A stretch of DNA of 64,000 nt from Melampsora larici-populina 98AG31. Its lineage: Eukaryota > Basidiomycota > Pucciniomycetes > Pucciniales > Melampsoraceae. The notes under the pieces are model-generated. The model was given only the letters and a program-made list of their open reading frames with translations. It was not told the DNA's origin and made no database searches. Location of the stretch: positions 1,273,259 through 1,337,258 of the forward strand of contig NW_006768771.1 in assembly GCF_000204055.1 (NCBI RefSeq), written 5' to 3'. This document shows positions 12,096-23,832 of this stretch, piece by piece (within the stretch, counting starts at the first letter, position 1; the number at the start of each line of letters is the position of its first letter). The position numbers and the translations under genes are program-made.

Positions 12096-14545
12096 ATGAC
12101 ACCATATTCGGTTCGCTCGCGGTTTACCCTCGCCTTACTGATTCTTACCGGCTTGGTTTATTGGTGGCGAAGAAGCACATTCACACATACATTTCAACAT
12201 GCTATTAAACTCACAGCTCCTCCTCAGTCTCCTCGCCCCCGCCCGTCTTTACCCCTCCGTGAATCTGCGTTTGCACGCAGGGAGGCCATTCGTCTCTTTC
12301 CTCATAGAAATGGCGAGCCCGAATGGCGTCTGAGGAATCAACATACCCTCACTCGCCTGATTCAATGTCAGCGTGCCCCTGGACTCGCTCCTTGTACGGC
12401 CAAAGATAAACATATCGGTGAGTTTTTCAGGTCAACCAAAGTAGAACGCCGAAATCATATGCCGCTGAGCCTTAATCCTCTTTCAAAATATCAATTCCTA
12501 ACATCAAATTTGAGCTGACATACCTCATTTTCCTTCTATATCTCAACAGTCCTCTTGGGCACCGTCCACTTCCAGCGTGTTGTAGATGGCTTGTTTAAGC
12601 AACGAGCGGCGTTCCCAGCGGGTGAAGCAATATGTTGGTTTATTTTTGATCTGATTGCTTCAAAGCGGCCTTTTGCCAAAACCTTCTAGCTCACATTCGT
12701 GATTTCTGAACATCAGGGGCAGATGCATTGCTATGGGCGTTGGATCAGCTCAAATACCCATACCTTGTCGTTGACGGCTTCAGTCACAATGACACTAATT
12801 ATCGTCTGGGTCAAGTTTACAATTTAATTGGTGATGATGTCAGCATGGTTTTGGGTGACTATTTATCAGGTATGAGCCCAGTTTTCTCTCAATTTCAAAA
12901 CAATCATATCCTTTTCAATGCGTCGCTCGAGGTAATTGCCAGAAGCTCACTCAGCGCATACGAGTCACACGACGCTGATTCTTTTGATCATCGGTTTCAT
13001 TGGACCACTTTTGTGACTTGTTCTTTGATCAGTGCCCCAATGTTTGAAAAACCCGCTTTGCCTCCAGACATCCTCGTTCCCGAATGGTATCCCGACACAT
13101 AAGCTGTTTGTTTTTGACGGTGGGTAATTTCCTCTGCTTGTAAACTTCAGTCCCCCGAGGCATGAGAATCTGCTTATCTAAAGCCCGCTTCCCCTTTGTT
13201 GCTGTTGATTTGCTAGGGTTCGGACAGTATGTGCAGCTTTTTTCAACAGCGCGGATTCTTTTATTTGAGAGTAATTGTTCTTCGAAAGCTGACCCCTTGC
13301 TCTTTCTGATTGCCTGTTCGTCTCCCGTTGCGTACGTCCCACTTAGAGACGTGGGCCATCCACTAGGTCGACAATGGCATCTCACATTCTACCCTTGTAT
13401 GCCTCACTTTTCACTTTAATTGTCTTAATGTCATATTCCCCGAGAACTTATTCAATTATCCCTTCACAATGTGTTCCACAGTACAAGAAAAAGGATTCAC
13501 TTACCTAGGCCTCACCTTGGAGCACTATTGCCATCACTTCGGTGTAGTTCCTGCTTCGAAACGTGTCAACAAAATCTACGTTCTGGGGAAAGACCGAGCC
13601 TACCTCCACAAGCCGGCTCCAGTCCTTTGGAATCCCACAATCTTTGAAGAAATCGCCAATGAAACTGGTATCTCTTTCACCATTGGAACAGTCCAGAAAT
13701 CCATTTCAAAAGTACATGGAGATGAGCGAGACGAGCTATGGCCTGGTCTAGATGATATCGGTAGCCTGTCGCGAGATGATTTTATTTACCAAATTCAACA
13801 TCATCGAGCTGTAATGGGTCTCGGATGGTCACCACAGATTTCCAGCCCGCTAGAGGCTCTCTGTCTCGGAACGCCGTTCATCAACCGTGAGCCAATTGCT
13901 TCGAGATCTTCTATCATTCCACCACCCCTTCAATACTGGCTCAATCTCCACTAGAAATTCTGCGAAATGACCTTTAGTCCAGTCGATGTTTCTACCTCGC
14001 AAGCTAACTTTGTTTGTCCCACTTTTCTTGATGAAATTTTTGGACTACAGCTGTGTGGGTAGGTCGCCGAAGCGAACCCGATCGTTCAAAATGGCACACC
14101 CAACATCCTTATCTTGTAAGTGTAGCATTCTGAGATGAATCTCTTTGCACATTGAACCAAATTTTTGGAGCTGCATTTAATTTTCAATCATAAATTCAAG
14201 ACTTATGGGGCTTTCGTCTTTTGAAAACAGGCGCATTTTGATCCACCTTACGTCTATAATGTACAAGATCATCGAAAGGAGGACCTCTTGGAAGCGGTAG
14301 ACTCTATCATGAAGAATCCGCTCAAGGAAGCATTCATTCCAGATGACATGAAGAAAGAAGCCTATCTTGCACGGTTAGTAAAATTCTCATTGATTATTCT
14401 TGATGAAACATACTATAGTCAAAAATATTTCTGAACCCTTTCATTACATCCCTTCTATAGAATTGACGGTTTGGTAACCAAAAACTGGCTAGAGCTTTCT
14501 CGATCCAAACCATCTCCTTCAAACACCACTGCCAACACCCCATAG
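12096..14545 (+). CDS. Glycosyltransferase family 18 (MGAT5-like), paralogue A
   Basis: GT18 enzymes (animal GnT-V) transfer GlcNAc to N-glycan mannose in the Golgi; the acceptor in fungi is uncertain. Ten exons close in phase to 467 residues: 12096-12417, 12550-12633, 12717-12869, 13033-13119, 13217-13226 (10 bases), 13347-13396, 13482-13886, 14051-14115, 14231-14373 and 14461-14545. Residues about 8-24 form a signal-anchor helix (FTLALLILTGLVYWW), as in type II Golgi enzymes. The C-terminal half has the family pattern: YLGLTLEHYC, IYVLGKDRAYL, LGLGWSPQISSPLEALCLGT, PFIN then VWVGR, QHPYL, FDPPYVYNVQDHRKEDLLEA and FIPDDMKKEAYLARI. Paralogue B follows on the same strand. One donor (GTTGGT after exon 2) is non-consensus but is shared by both genes. 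Confidence 0.8.
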
Positions 14546-15778
14546 CGACCCGCAGTTTAGCAGGTTCGGGAATCCGCCCGGATTGACTGCGCCCCACTGA
14601 TCAGAACCCTTTAGATAGAGTTTGTGTTGTACATCGTAGAGCTGATCTGGAACACACTAATGCCCACAAACAAATACCACATCCCGCTCTTCACAGGGAA
14701 TTTCACCTACATCTTCATCTTGGGATCAACCTTCCGCAAATCTGGCTGATCCGTTGCGGGTATTGTATTGTCGCCAGGCTGAGATTTGTAGCGGATCTAC
14801 GCGTGTTCAAGGCGGTATCGCTGCACATGAGATACCTTTTCGTGTCTTAGTTCCTCTCACCATCGGGATCATGGCTTCTTTGTTTCATAAGTTAAAAATA
14901 GCAATTACAATCGCACATCGATATTTCAATCCTTTGGGGCTTGTTGAGACTCGCTCTATGCCTCGTGAAGTGGCTCAGTATGACTTTCTTACACGAATCA
15001 AAACCAAAAAGTCAAGGAAAATGGGGATACTTATCAGGAACAAAAGAATCTAGGTAAACAACTGCAAGACTTGAAGACTCGTCAACAGTTCTTCACCTCT
15101 ATGCTAGTTTGGTTATGGAGAAATCCAATCCTGGAACGCTGAAATTTCCTGATTTAATGAGTTTTTGATGATTGAACTGAGAGCCAACATTGACTTCAAG
15201 AAATTGTTTTGGATGAAGTCCTCGTGTTCAGTTTACTTGCCATACTGTGAATTATATCAAAATGATATCAACCTCGAAACTCTGACCTCTCTTTAGGGGC
15301 GTTATGTTTGAGTCAAATCGATCAATTGAACAATCTATAAGCTCTTCATTCAGACCATCATCACCTTGAACCGCCTTAGGACTGAGAGACATGAATGTTG
15401 TCCACATCAAGGAGCGTTGGATGTGATTGATTTGATGTGGATAGAAGAGGATCTCAAGCAGGTGTAATAAATCTTTCATAATCAATCCGTCTTGATTCAA
15501 CTGAAGCAAGCAAGTAATATGTTATGTTTCTCAGCTGCAGTTTTTTTTTCTTGATTGGCTAATCCTCCAGAGGAGTTTGTGTATGTTTTGTTGCACTTTC
15601 TACAGTGTGGTCTGAGGCAGAGAATCAAAGTCAAGTTCAGATTGGATGAGTGAGGCAGACTGCCATAGGCGTCTTTGGATTTGAAAGATTTTGAGCCTAC
15701 ATACTTGATGGTCTTCGAATGCAATTGATCTCATTGCTATATCCACTTGTCATCTCCTTATCGACCATATGACCGACC
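14546..15778. other. Intergenic between GT18 genes, unexplained
   Basis: An open stretch near 14754-15053 (plus) carries a plausible but unrecognised peptide (VPLTIGIMASLFHKLKIAIT). It starts only at a non-ATG codon and has no supported splice context. It may be a decayed gene or transposon piece. Confidence 0.3.
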
Positions 15779-15988
15779 ATGTTTACTTTTGCGATGACTC
15801 TTCTGGCTGTTCGTGGTCACACATGCATTCAATATGCTCATGATTCGACTGAAGGACAAACCTTGAACTCCCCAACTTCTCCTAACACATCAGTCGACCA
15901 CGCGATCTTTTGTTCAACTGATTCCAGTCCACTAACCACTCTGTCCGGAAAGAAACTTGCGACATACTTGCACTTCACACTACATTGA
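15779..15988 (+). CDS. Possible small secreted protein, unrecognised
   Basis: A 69-codon ORF begins with a signal-peptide-like segment (MFTFAMTLLAVRGHTCIQYA) followed by a Ser/Thr-rich, Cys-poor tail. It lies between two GT18 genes. Another open frame follows at 15985-16341 and could be a further exon, but I could not find a convincing splice junction. This may be a chance ORF. Confidence 0.25.
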   Translation: MFTFAMTLLAVRGHTCIQYAHDSTEGQTLNSPTSPNTSVDHAIFCSTDSSPLTTLSGKKLATYLHFTLH

Positions 15989-16642
15989 AACAGATCAAAT
16001 CAGGAGAAGAGCAGGTTGTTTCTTGGCCGTATTATATGACACAAAGGATAACTTACAAGTACAATCCACGGGCTCAAAGTAATTCTCAAACGGCATTTGT
16101 ACTGGCTGAGAGTGAGCAATTATCAACCTGGTTTTCAGGTCTTTTCAGGTATTTCATGATTACCGAATGGAGTGTATGTATACCACTAATTAGTTACACG
16201 CGTGTGACGTCACTCTGTCTGGAATTCTCCAGAGAAAGATTTGAACTCCGAGAGGAACCTGGAACTACTCCGAGATCGACAGCGATGAAGAGTCAAGACG
16301 GCAAGCCGGGCTTTTTAGTTTACTTTTCATGCTTGGGTTGAACATGATGTCGGTGTCGGTGCTATCGAACTATGATGACCAATGTTCCACGATTATCATA
16401 GATTGATCTGATTAAATTTTTTTAAAGTACAAAGAGGATGTACGATGAAATTGACCGATTGGGTGGAAACTGTGATGAAGTCTTAAATTGTGAATTCTGA
16501 TTAGTTTAACTCAAGCAAGGGCCACCCCAGGTTCATATCGATTTCTACTTTCCGAATCTGAATCCTTGAACGCATTTATTCATTTATCATTGGCTACCGT
16601 CAACTTGTCTTTACCTTTCAGGTTCTCAATCATATTCGAATC
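15989..16642. promoter_or_regulatory. Upstream region of GT18 gene B
   Basis: Contains an unassigned open frame to 16341 and then about 300 bases of AT-rich sequence before the start codon of gene B; presumed promoter. No clear TATA box. Confidence 0.3.
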
Positions 16643-18934
16643 ATGGCACGCTTTTCCACCCGCTACTTCGTCATCTTCAGTCTGATGACTACTATCTTGG
16701 TCTTCGTCTTTCTCCGGCGGCCGAGCAGCAAACATCGAGATACAACGCGCGAACGTTCTGCGTCACCTAACCTTACTCACAACCTTCACAGCGTCAAGCG
16801 TAAACCATGGCACAGTCGACCACATGATTTCGTGCAATCCCAAGACCCTAGCCTTCCGAGAACCCAAGCCATGCGTGTTTTCCCTCATGCAACAGGTGAA
16901 TCAGGATGGAGATCGAATAATCAAGACACTCTCGCTCGTTTGATCGAATGTCATCACCAACCACATTTGTTACATTGCACCCCTAAGGACAAGCATGTTG
17001 GTCAGTATTCCATGTACCTCTTGATTCCCTCTAGCTTCCTACGTGTTATCCGTTTCATACTGATAGCAGTTGATTTGCATTGCCCGTCTTTTCAACATCA
17101 GTCTTATTTGGCTCTGCTCACTTCGTACGAGTGGTTGATGGGATGTTTAACAAAAAGGTCACATTTCCTGCTGGTGAAGGCATCTGTTGGTCAAAGTTTT
17201 CCTTGGATGATTTCGTCTCTCGCGACATCCGGATTGCGCTTAACCAAGAAAGTCTTTAAATTTTTGTTCACAGGGGCTGACGCGTTCATATGGGCACTGA
17301 AGCAGCTTCAATACCCATACTTGATCATCGGAGGCGAGAGTCATGATGAGACGAATTCAAGGCTGGATCAAGTTTACAAACTGATTGGTGATGACGTCAG
17401 TATGGTGGTAGGGGACTTTCTGTCAGGTTGGCATTTGCACATTTGACCGATGCATATATGTTAGACCACACCTTGTCTAAACGGTTTTCTCCCTTTCCCT
17501 CGCATCTTCCACCCCTACTAGCCTCACATTGTCTGCAGAACGGTAGGGTCTGTGCAAAGTCAAACTCGAATCCCGAAGGTATCCCAAGTCACAAAATCTT
17601 TGTCTTTGATGGTACGTAAAAGCCCTGGTTCTTTTATCGACTCGCTTCTGATGCTTTGTTGACGTACTACACTTTACTCTTTGGCCCGAAATCTTAGGAT
17701 TTGGACAGTACGCTTGTCTTTCTATTTTTTTTACATCTCTTCACTATCCGTCTGATTGATCTTTCCTTCTGAATCCATCACAACTTGCCACTCATACGAT
17801 CGAAAGTCGGATTACTAACTGTTCGCTTTCATCTGGGTGATTCACCTGCTACCTACCGACGTATGGCTTTTTCTCGAATAGGGATATTGGACATCCACTT
17901 GGTCGACCGTGGCATCTCACATTCTATCCTCGTACGCTTGGTCTTCGGCTCGTATCTATTTTACGTTTGAGTTTTGATCAATTTGACTCATAATTTCCCT
18001 CCGGCTCCTTCCCTCGAACGCTTTTGACCTGGCGCATAGAGGAGGATTTGGGATTTACTTACCTAGGTCTAACCATTGAACACTACTGTCACCGATTCGA
18101 AGTTGTCCCACCTTCAAAGCGAACAGATAAGATCTACGTCTTAGGCCGTGATCGAGGATATTTCCATCCACCAACGCCTCAACTTTTCAGACCTACCATC
18201 TTCACTGAAGTGACAAACGCAACTGGTGTCAAATTTACAGTCGGAACAGTTCAGCCGGAAAATGAGTTTGAAACCAATTCAGATATTTGGCCGGGTTTGG
18301 ATGATATCGGTAGTTCATCTCGGGATGAGTTTATGTCTGAATTACAACACCATCGTGCTTTGTTGGGAATAGGAAGACCGGTTCAACCTAGTACCCCTCT
18401 TGAAGCACTTTGTGTTGGAACTCCTTTCATTAACCGTAAGCAAGATTTGACTGATTTCCTTTTTACTGTTTTTATACCCTTGATCAAGTGACTTACTAAT
18501 TTTTGTTCAAATTGATATTAGCTGTTTGGTTAGGTCGAAGATCAATCAAAGATCGATCAAAATGGCATTCACAGCATCCTTATCTGGTGAGTTTTGTTAT
18601 TGTGGTGAAACCACCCTTTCACTTTCCTCTGACTATCATTAAACTCAATCCGTTTCTTTAGGCACGTTTCGATCCACCATACGTATATAACGTTCAGGAT
18701 CATCGTGAAGAAGATGTACTAGAGGCAGTTCAAGCTATTCTTAAGAACCCTCTAACCGAACCATTTATTCCTGATGATATGAAGAAGGAAGCTTATTTAG
18801 AACGGTATGTTTGATTTTTTTAATTTATTTGTTTCTGTAATGAAAAGTATGTTGAATCTTTTGAAATCAGGATCGAGAATTTGATTAGGAAAGATTGGGA
18901 ACAAGTTGCACATCAAACATCAAAATTGGAATAA
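16643..18934 (+). CDS. Glycosyltransferase family 18 (MGAT5-like), paralogue B
   Basis: Tandem paralogue of the gene at 12096-14545. Ten exons close in phase to 470 residues: 16643-17000, 17102-17185, 17274-17426, 17522-17611, 17698-17707 (10 bases), 17882-17931, 18040-18435, 18522-18586, 18662-18804 and 18871-18934. All intron phases match paralogue A, and exons 2, 3, 5, 6, 8 and 9 have the same length. The N-terminal hydrophobic anchor is YFVIFSLMTTILVFVFL. Family blocks: FTYLGLTIEHYCHRFEV, KIYVLGRDRGYF, STPLEALCVGTPFIN, QHPYL, ARFDPPYVYNVQDHREEDVL and IPDDMKKEAYLERI. The N-terminal region diverges most from paralogue A. Likely a Golgi type II membrane enzyme; whether the two share a substrate cannot be told from sequence. 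Confidence 0.8.
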
Positions 18935-19345
18935 TCGGTAATTTTGGAGTGTTCATGATCAAGTGTTATATTATGATTTGTTTTTTTTCAAATGACCTCT
19001 CAGTAACTCAGTTTTGATTAAAATCTTTAATAATTTTCATTCTGAACAGATTTCATTTGAAGAATTACCATAAGGTACATACTAAAGCAACTGGTAAATA
19101 CAAAAGTGAAAACTTGATGCGATTTAAGGTGGAATTTCGGGTTTCTTGATTTCCTGTTTTGTTTTAATTTCTCTTTACTCCATAAAAAGTATTTGTAGAT
19201 TTCCTTTAGAAACCTAATCGTCATCCAATTTCCCAATGTCTATGTACTATGCATTCTTATTATTATTCCAAAATTGAGGAGTGTTGGGTTATGAATTAGA
19301 TATAAGAGTCTTTATTTTGAAATCAATGAAAGAGAATGTTGATAT
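18935..19345. other. 3' flank of GT18 gene B
   Basis: AT-rich sequence likely holding the 3' UTR; no credible ORF. Confidence 0.4.
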
Positions 19346-19904
19346 TTTTCTTACCCATATTTGGCTGAAACTTCTCTGTTTGTTTTGCAAATACTGAGGA
19401 CGACTTCATACAAGCCCGGATAACCAAATCACTGTGCCAGCAATGCGTCTTAACATGGACCAACAATGTGTGCGGTCAGCTTTGGATAGAGAACAAAAGG
19501 TAACGAAACAATTTATCATCAAAAGGCCTTTGGTTTGCAACCTCGAGAGTTCTCCTCCCGAGGCTGGTGGTAGGCCTCCGAAACCTTGCCCGATCGATAT
19601 GAGTTTCATTCGATTATGCCTATTGTGCCACTTGAAACTCCAGTATCATCAACGTCACGTTGCTTCTTAAGATGCAACAAGTCACCATTCTCATGGAGAA
19701 ACAAAGAGAGCATATGTCAAAGGTGGAGCACACGTCGTCACCGAAGTCAAGAGTTAGAGGAATATCCAGGTAGGGAACAATCACCACAAACTTTTCAATC
19801 TTCTTGACCTCAACCCATCTTCCTTAATCTTCTCGTATATATCTTGGATGTTATCCTACCTCCATCACTTGACGTTGCGTTGAATTTCATCTTTGGTCAA
19901 GTTT
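19346..19904. repeat. Direct repeat R' (right copy)
   Basis: Second copy of the repeat at 11156-11803, same orientation. It is shorter by several internal deletions, including loss of about 30 bases after GATATGAGTTTCATT. The shared right boundary is GGTCAAGTTT. Confidence 0.75.
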
Positions 19905-20650
19905 CTGTATAAAGAAGGACTTGGTCTTTGAATCTTCTTTGAATCATTTTGAGTTTCAAATAGACGTCAGAATTGCGCGAAATAGAACAAGCAATTTATT
20001 CGTAAGATTAAGGTTAAGTGATGTTATGCAGATTATAGCCATAAGCTTCAATTCTAATTGGATGTTCCCTGAACACTATGATCCAGGGGCTTAAACTTGG
20101 CAATGTCTTTGTGCGTAGGCAATTCATCCCATAGGAACTAAGATAAAGTGATGAGAGAGGTGCAGAGACACTACTTGGTAGGCAAGCAAAATCCAAGAAA
20201 TAATCAAAGTTGATAGTCTTTTCAAAATTATCATCTCAACTTCAGATTGTTAGCAAACACATCAACTCAAATCGTTTCTCATGTGATACAAAAAACTTTC
20301 TTTTACATAATTGATTATAAACACTTTTGACATACAACAAAAAACTAAACTTGAAGAAAGTAGAGAAAGAAATGAAAATGCCAGAGTTGATTGAAGAAAA
20401 AGATAATGATGAGAGTTGTACTACAGAAGAGAAAGAAAACAATAACGATCTTAAGATGTAAAGAGGATAGGAAATATAAGAGCTATACTTGCAAATGATT
20501 AAATGTGAGTGTATAGCTATAATCAGATCCAAATCAACTAAATAAAAAATGGAACGAATGAATCCAATAAACGTAAGAACTCTTCAAAAGATAAATAGAT
20601 AAAGGAGTGTAACAATAGAACAACAAATCGTCAATCCTCGCCATAAATCT
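19905..20650. other. Intergenic, AT-rich
   Basis: No supported gene; it probably includes the 3' UTR of the minus-strand gene that follows. Confidence 0.4.
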
Positions 20651-21559
20651 TCATTGAGAGCTAGTAGAAGGTTGACTCCCATTGGAACCATGATGATCTT
20701 CATCTTTTTTAAACATAAGAGAAAACGATTCCGGTGTAAAAGTAGGAGTTTTAGCGGAAGCAGTTAATTCAAACATTTCTCTCAAAGCCGCAGAAGTACC
20801 ATCATTTGGATCCCGACGATTAGCTTGAAGTAAATCGTGAGATTGATTCATACCATCTTGACCCAATTGAAAGTTAGGAAAATCCGGTGAGATTTGATCA
20901 TCTTCCCTCATATTAGTAGCCCAACTTCTTTCTAATCGACGGATTTCATCTATATTCCCTGGCCCAGGTGCGCCAGGTGCGATAGTAGGAGTGTGAACGA
21001 TTTGATATAATGGCGTCACTGGATCCTCGGTACTCGTTCCTCCTGGTGAAGGAGCCAATCCTTGATGTTGGAAAGTCGGCCCAACAGGAGGAATTGAGAT
21101 ACTCAAGCCACGATTCTTGTTCTTTCTAACAGCAGGGATTGCTGATAGCATCGGTTGATCAACCTCGGCAGGTCCACAATCTTGTGCATGAGTTGAGTTA
21201 GAAGCCTCTCTAACGTGTAATTGGACGACAGGTTGATCGTTTGATTCGTCTAATCTAGTCCGTTTAGCGATAGGTAATTGATTAGAAGGTTTAATGGTAT
21301 CATCTCTCATCATCATCATCATTTGATCTCCTGAAGCTTGTTGCGAAGTAAAAGGTGTAAGGTTTTCATTCATCCCTTCTGGTAATGGGGAAACTGGTCC
21401 AACAGAATGATCTCGTTTTTTGCAGCCTTCGTTGGATGATCCTCTGTATTGAAAATTGTAAGATTGAAGACTTGGATTCATGTTGCTTTGAATTTTGAGA
21501 GGTAAAAGTGGAGAGAAATTGTAATTGAGGTAAGAATTTGATGACGATGACGATTGCAT
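20651..21559 (-). CDS. Hypothetical low-complexity protein
   Basis: I do not recognise this protein. The frame is open from 21763, but its first codon is not ATG. ATG at 21559 (MQSSSSSNSYLNYNF) or 21481 (MNPSLQSYNF) is the likely start, giving about 302 or 276 residues. It is rich in Ser, Pro, Gln and Asn and probably disordered. It has a Met run (QMMMMMRDD) from ATGATG repeats, a basic KRTRLDE patch that could be a nuclear localisation signal, and a C-terminal acidic helix (MFKKDEDHH). The composition suggests a regulatory or nuclear protein, but that is inference. Single exon as modelled. Confidence 0.5.
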   Translation of the reverse strand: MQSSSSSNSYLNYNFSPLLPLKIQSNMNPSLQSYNFQYRGSSNEGCKKRDHSVGPVSPLPEGMNENLTPFTSQQASGDQMMMMMRDDTIKPSNQLPIAKRTRLDESNDQPVVQLHVREASNSTHAQDCGPAEVDQPMLSAIPAVRKNKNRGLSISIPPVGPTFQHQGLAPSPGGTSTEDPVTPLYQIVHTPTIAPGAPGPGNIDEIRRLERSWATNMREDDQISPDFPNFQLGQDGMNQSHDLLQANRRDPNDGTSAALREMFELTASAKTPTFTPESFSLMFKKDEDHHGSNGSQPSTSSQ

Positions 21560-23448
21560 GAATAATTGTGTGAATTGAATATCGTCACTTACGTTTAAGA
21601 ATAAAAAAAGTTTGTGTAGGTGAAACGAGGTGAAGTGAAACACAGTGTGGGGAAAAGACTTCTTGAAACAAACAAAGATAAAGTTGAAAAAAGATTTAGT
21701 TGATGATGGAACGTGTGTGTGTGTTTGTGAAGATGTGGTATAAAGCTCAGTAAGGATGATCAAAATTCGGGTGGAAATGAGAAGAGGGTCAGAATGTTAT
21801 TTAAACCGAAATGGATTCCATCGAAATGTTTTGGTACCTGGTTTTATCGGCCGTGAAGTGTCCTGATTTTGAATGATCATGGCAGGACAATCGCCAAGTC
21901 ATTTATTGGGCGGTTTAGATGATAGGACCTTCGCATGCGCTCATGAAGGACCCCATTGGCAGGTTGATCTGCCACTAGCTTCCATTTTATTCAACTAGGC
22001 AAAGTGTTGATCAGCCTTCCAGTGAGCAATTGGGTTGGTGCTTTGATGAAACGATTGAGAATGTGGGTATAGATCGCCCTCTGATTGTCGATCGTCTATC
22101 CAACTTGTAAAGCGTTCGATATTTGCTGAGTTTGACAATGTAACTCAACTGATAACACATTCAGACAATGTGCTTCAGCTCGTGATGTCATTTGCATACA
22201 ACCTTCGCTCTCAATGACGAATCAACAGACAATGAAATGAACAACCTTCAACAACATACGTTGAAGTTTACGAGTTCGTTGTCTAATCACACATGGGTCT
22301 GCTGAAGAAGCACGGGCAAGTATGTAGTTCTTCCCCGTGCAAAAATCGAGCCGTTTGAATCTCCATCATCGTCAGAGATGGGAATGGAAGCTGCGTCATA
22401 TTTGCCGAATCACATCCATCGTCCATTCGTTGAAATTTCATGCGTTCGAAATTTGTAGACTGACATTCACGCCCATCAAGATGGACTCGTGATGTCAACT
22501 TCGAGAATGGAGGTGGCCGCGTCGGAAGAGGAGCTTAGTTAAGCTTAGACGTCAACACCACTCAGCGGAGAGTTAAACCGTCCTCCTTTTTGATACACCC
22601 GATTTATAAAGAGAACCGTAAACGCGTTTGTTTAACTCGAACAACGAATGGTCTGCCCAAGGAGCTCTGGACATGGTAAGATCCCTTGCTGGCTTGACCA
22701 TCAGTTGAGCTTTCATTTTCCAATACTTGAGGTCGACGTGATTTGATGAGGTTCAAGGAATGTGTAAACAGAAGACTGGGTCAAAAGATGAGTCACATCA
22801 TACTACAAGATGTTGATCATGGTCAGGGAGTGCACAAACAACCGCGTTGAGGCTTCGACCCGGCCCTGAAGGTTCACATCCGGCCGCGGGACCCAATCCG
22901 GCCTTGGGTAGACGCAAGAAAATCCAAAAATCACTCAGGGTCAACCAGGGCACACCTTGAATTTGTTTTAGGTGCAAAAATGTGGTATAAATGCTATGAT
23001 TGTAACCTATATTGCCATTATGTATCTATCAAAGTTTAGTTAGAGGCTATATGAGCATACCTGGACATCAAATGGAGCTCCTATAGTGCTACACAAACAT
23101 CAAGACCTGTTTGACAAAAAACCTGTTCCAACCCACTTGGATTTTGGGATTTTTGCCAGGAAATCTTGAAACTCAAATAGGTTTGGACAGGGTTTTTCAT
23201 ATGAGTTTTATGCGGGTTTTTGACTTTTGTGTACTGCTTATGTTGAATGAGAAAAACTTTTTGTTTATCAACAGGGCCTCCCACATGCCTACAGGACATT
23301 TGTGACCAGGTTTCAGTGTGACACGGCTGGGAGTCGGGACTGACTGTGAATGTGTGTGCACTCTGTGACCCTTTATCAACACACCCTATCATATGTCAAT
23401 GTGACTTGATTTTCTCCCCAGTGTGAAACCAGAAGCATTTAATTTTAA
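21560..23448. other. Long intergenic stretch without supported genes
   Basis: The first 250 bases are presumably the promoter of the minus-strand gene. The rest shows only short ORFs without motifs. From about 22940 the sequence becomes repeat-like (TTTTGGGATTTTTG, GGGTTTTT blocks), similar in flavour to the inverted-repeat ends at 26267 and 33565. Confidence 0.4.
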
Positions 23449-23622
23449 GGGCGCCTGAAGCAAAACTGTTCCTGCCACTTTTTCCAGAAACATAATTTCA
23501 AACTGCCATTTTTCTGGGGATGATGAATTAGAGCCAAACCATGTTTTTTTCCTGTGCCAGAAAAAAACTTTGACTCAATGTTTTTGAAAAACATGGCTGC
23601 AACCATTTTGCTTCAGGTACCC
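23449..23622. mobile_element. PIF/Harbinger-type MITE, 174 bp
   Basis: The left end GGGCGCCTGAAGCAAAA and the reverse complement of the right end (GGGTACCTGAAGCAAAA) match at 15 of 17 positions. The element is flanked by TAA at 23446-23448 and 23623-23625. A 3-bp TWA-type target duplication together with GGG-starting inverted repeats fits PIF/Harbinger MITEs. No ORF. Confidence 0.7.
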
Positions 23623-23832
23623 TAATGGACTGATTCTTGTTTGATGGATTGTTTGTTACAGGAGCACCTCAAGCCCTCAATCAAGGAACAATAGCAGTAA
23701 GTATATAAACCAATCCAAATAAACTAGATGGCCAATAGTTCTCGATTAAGTGCATGTGAGGGAAAGTCATGAAAATGTCCAAGTGTTTTGGGACACAGTC
23801 TTATATTGACAGCCTACTGAGTGACCATGTTT

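Noticed and set aside
15252..15724. Two minus-strand ORFs of 75-85 codons
   Set aside because: No recognisable motifs, splice context or ATG support.
23081..23392. Overlapping ORFs on both strands
   Set aside because: No motifs and repeat-like sequence; likely chance.
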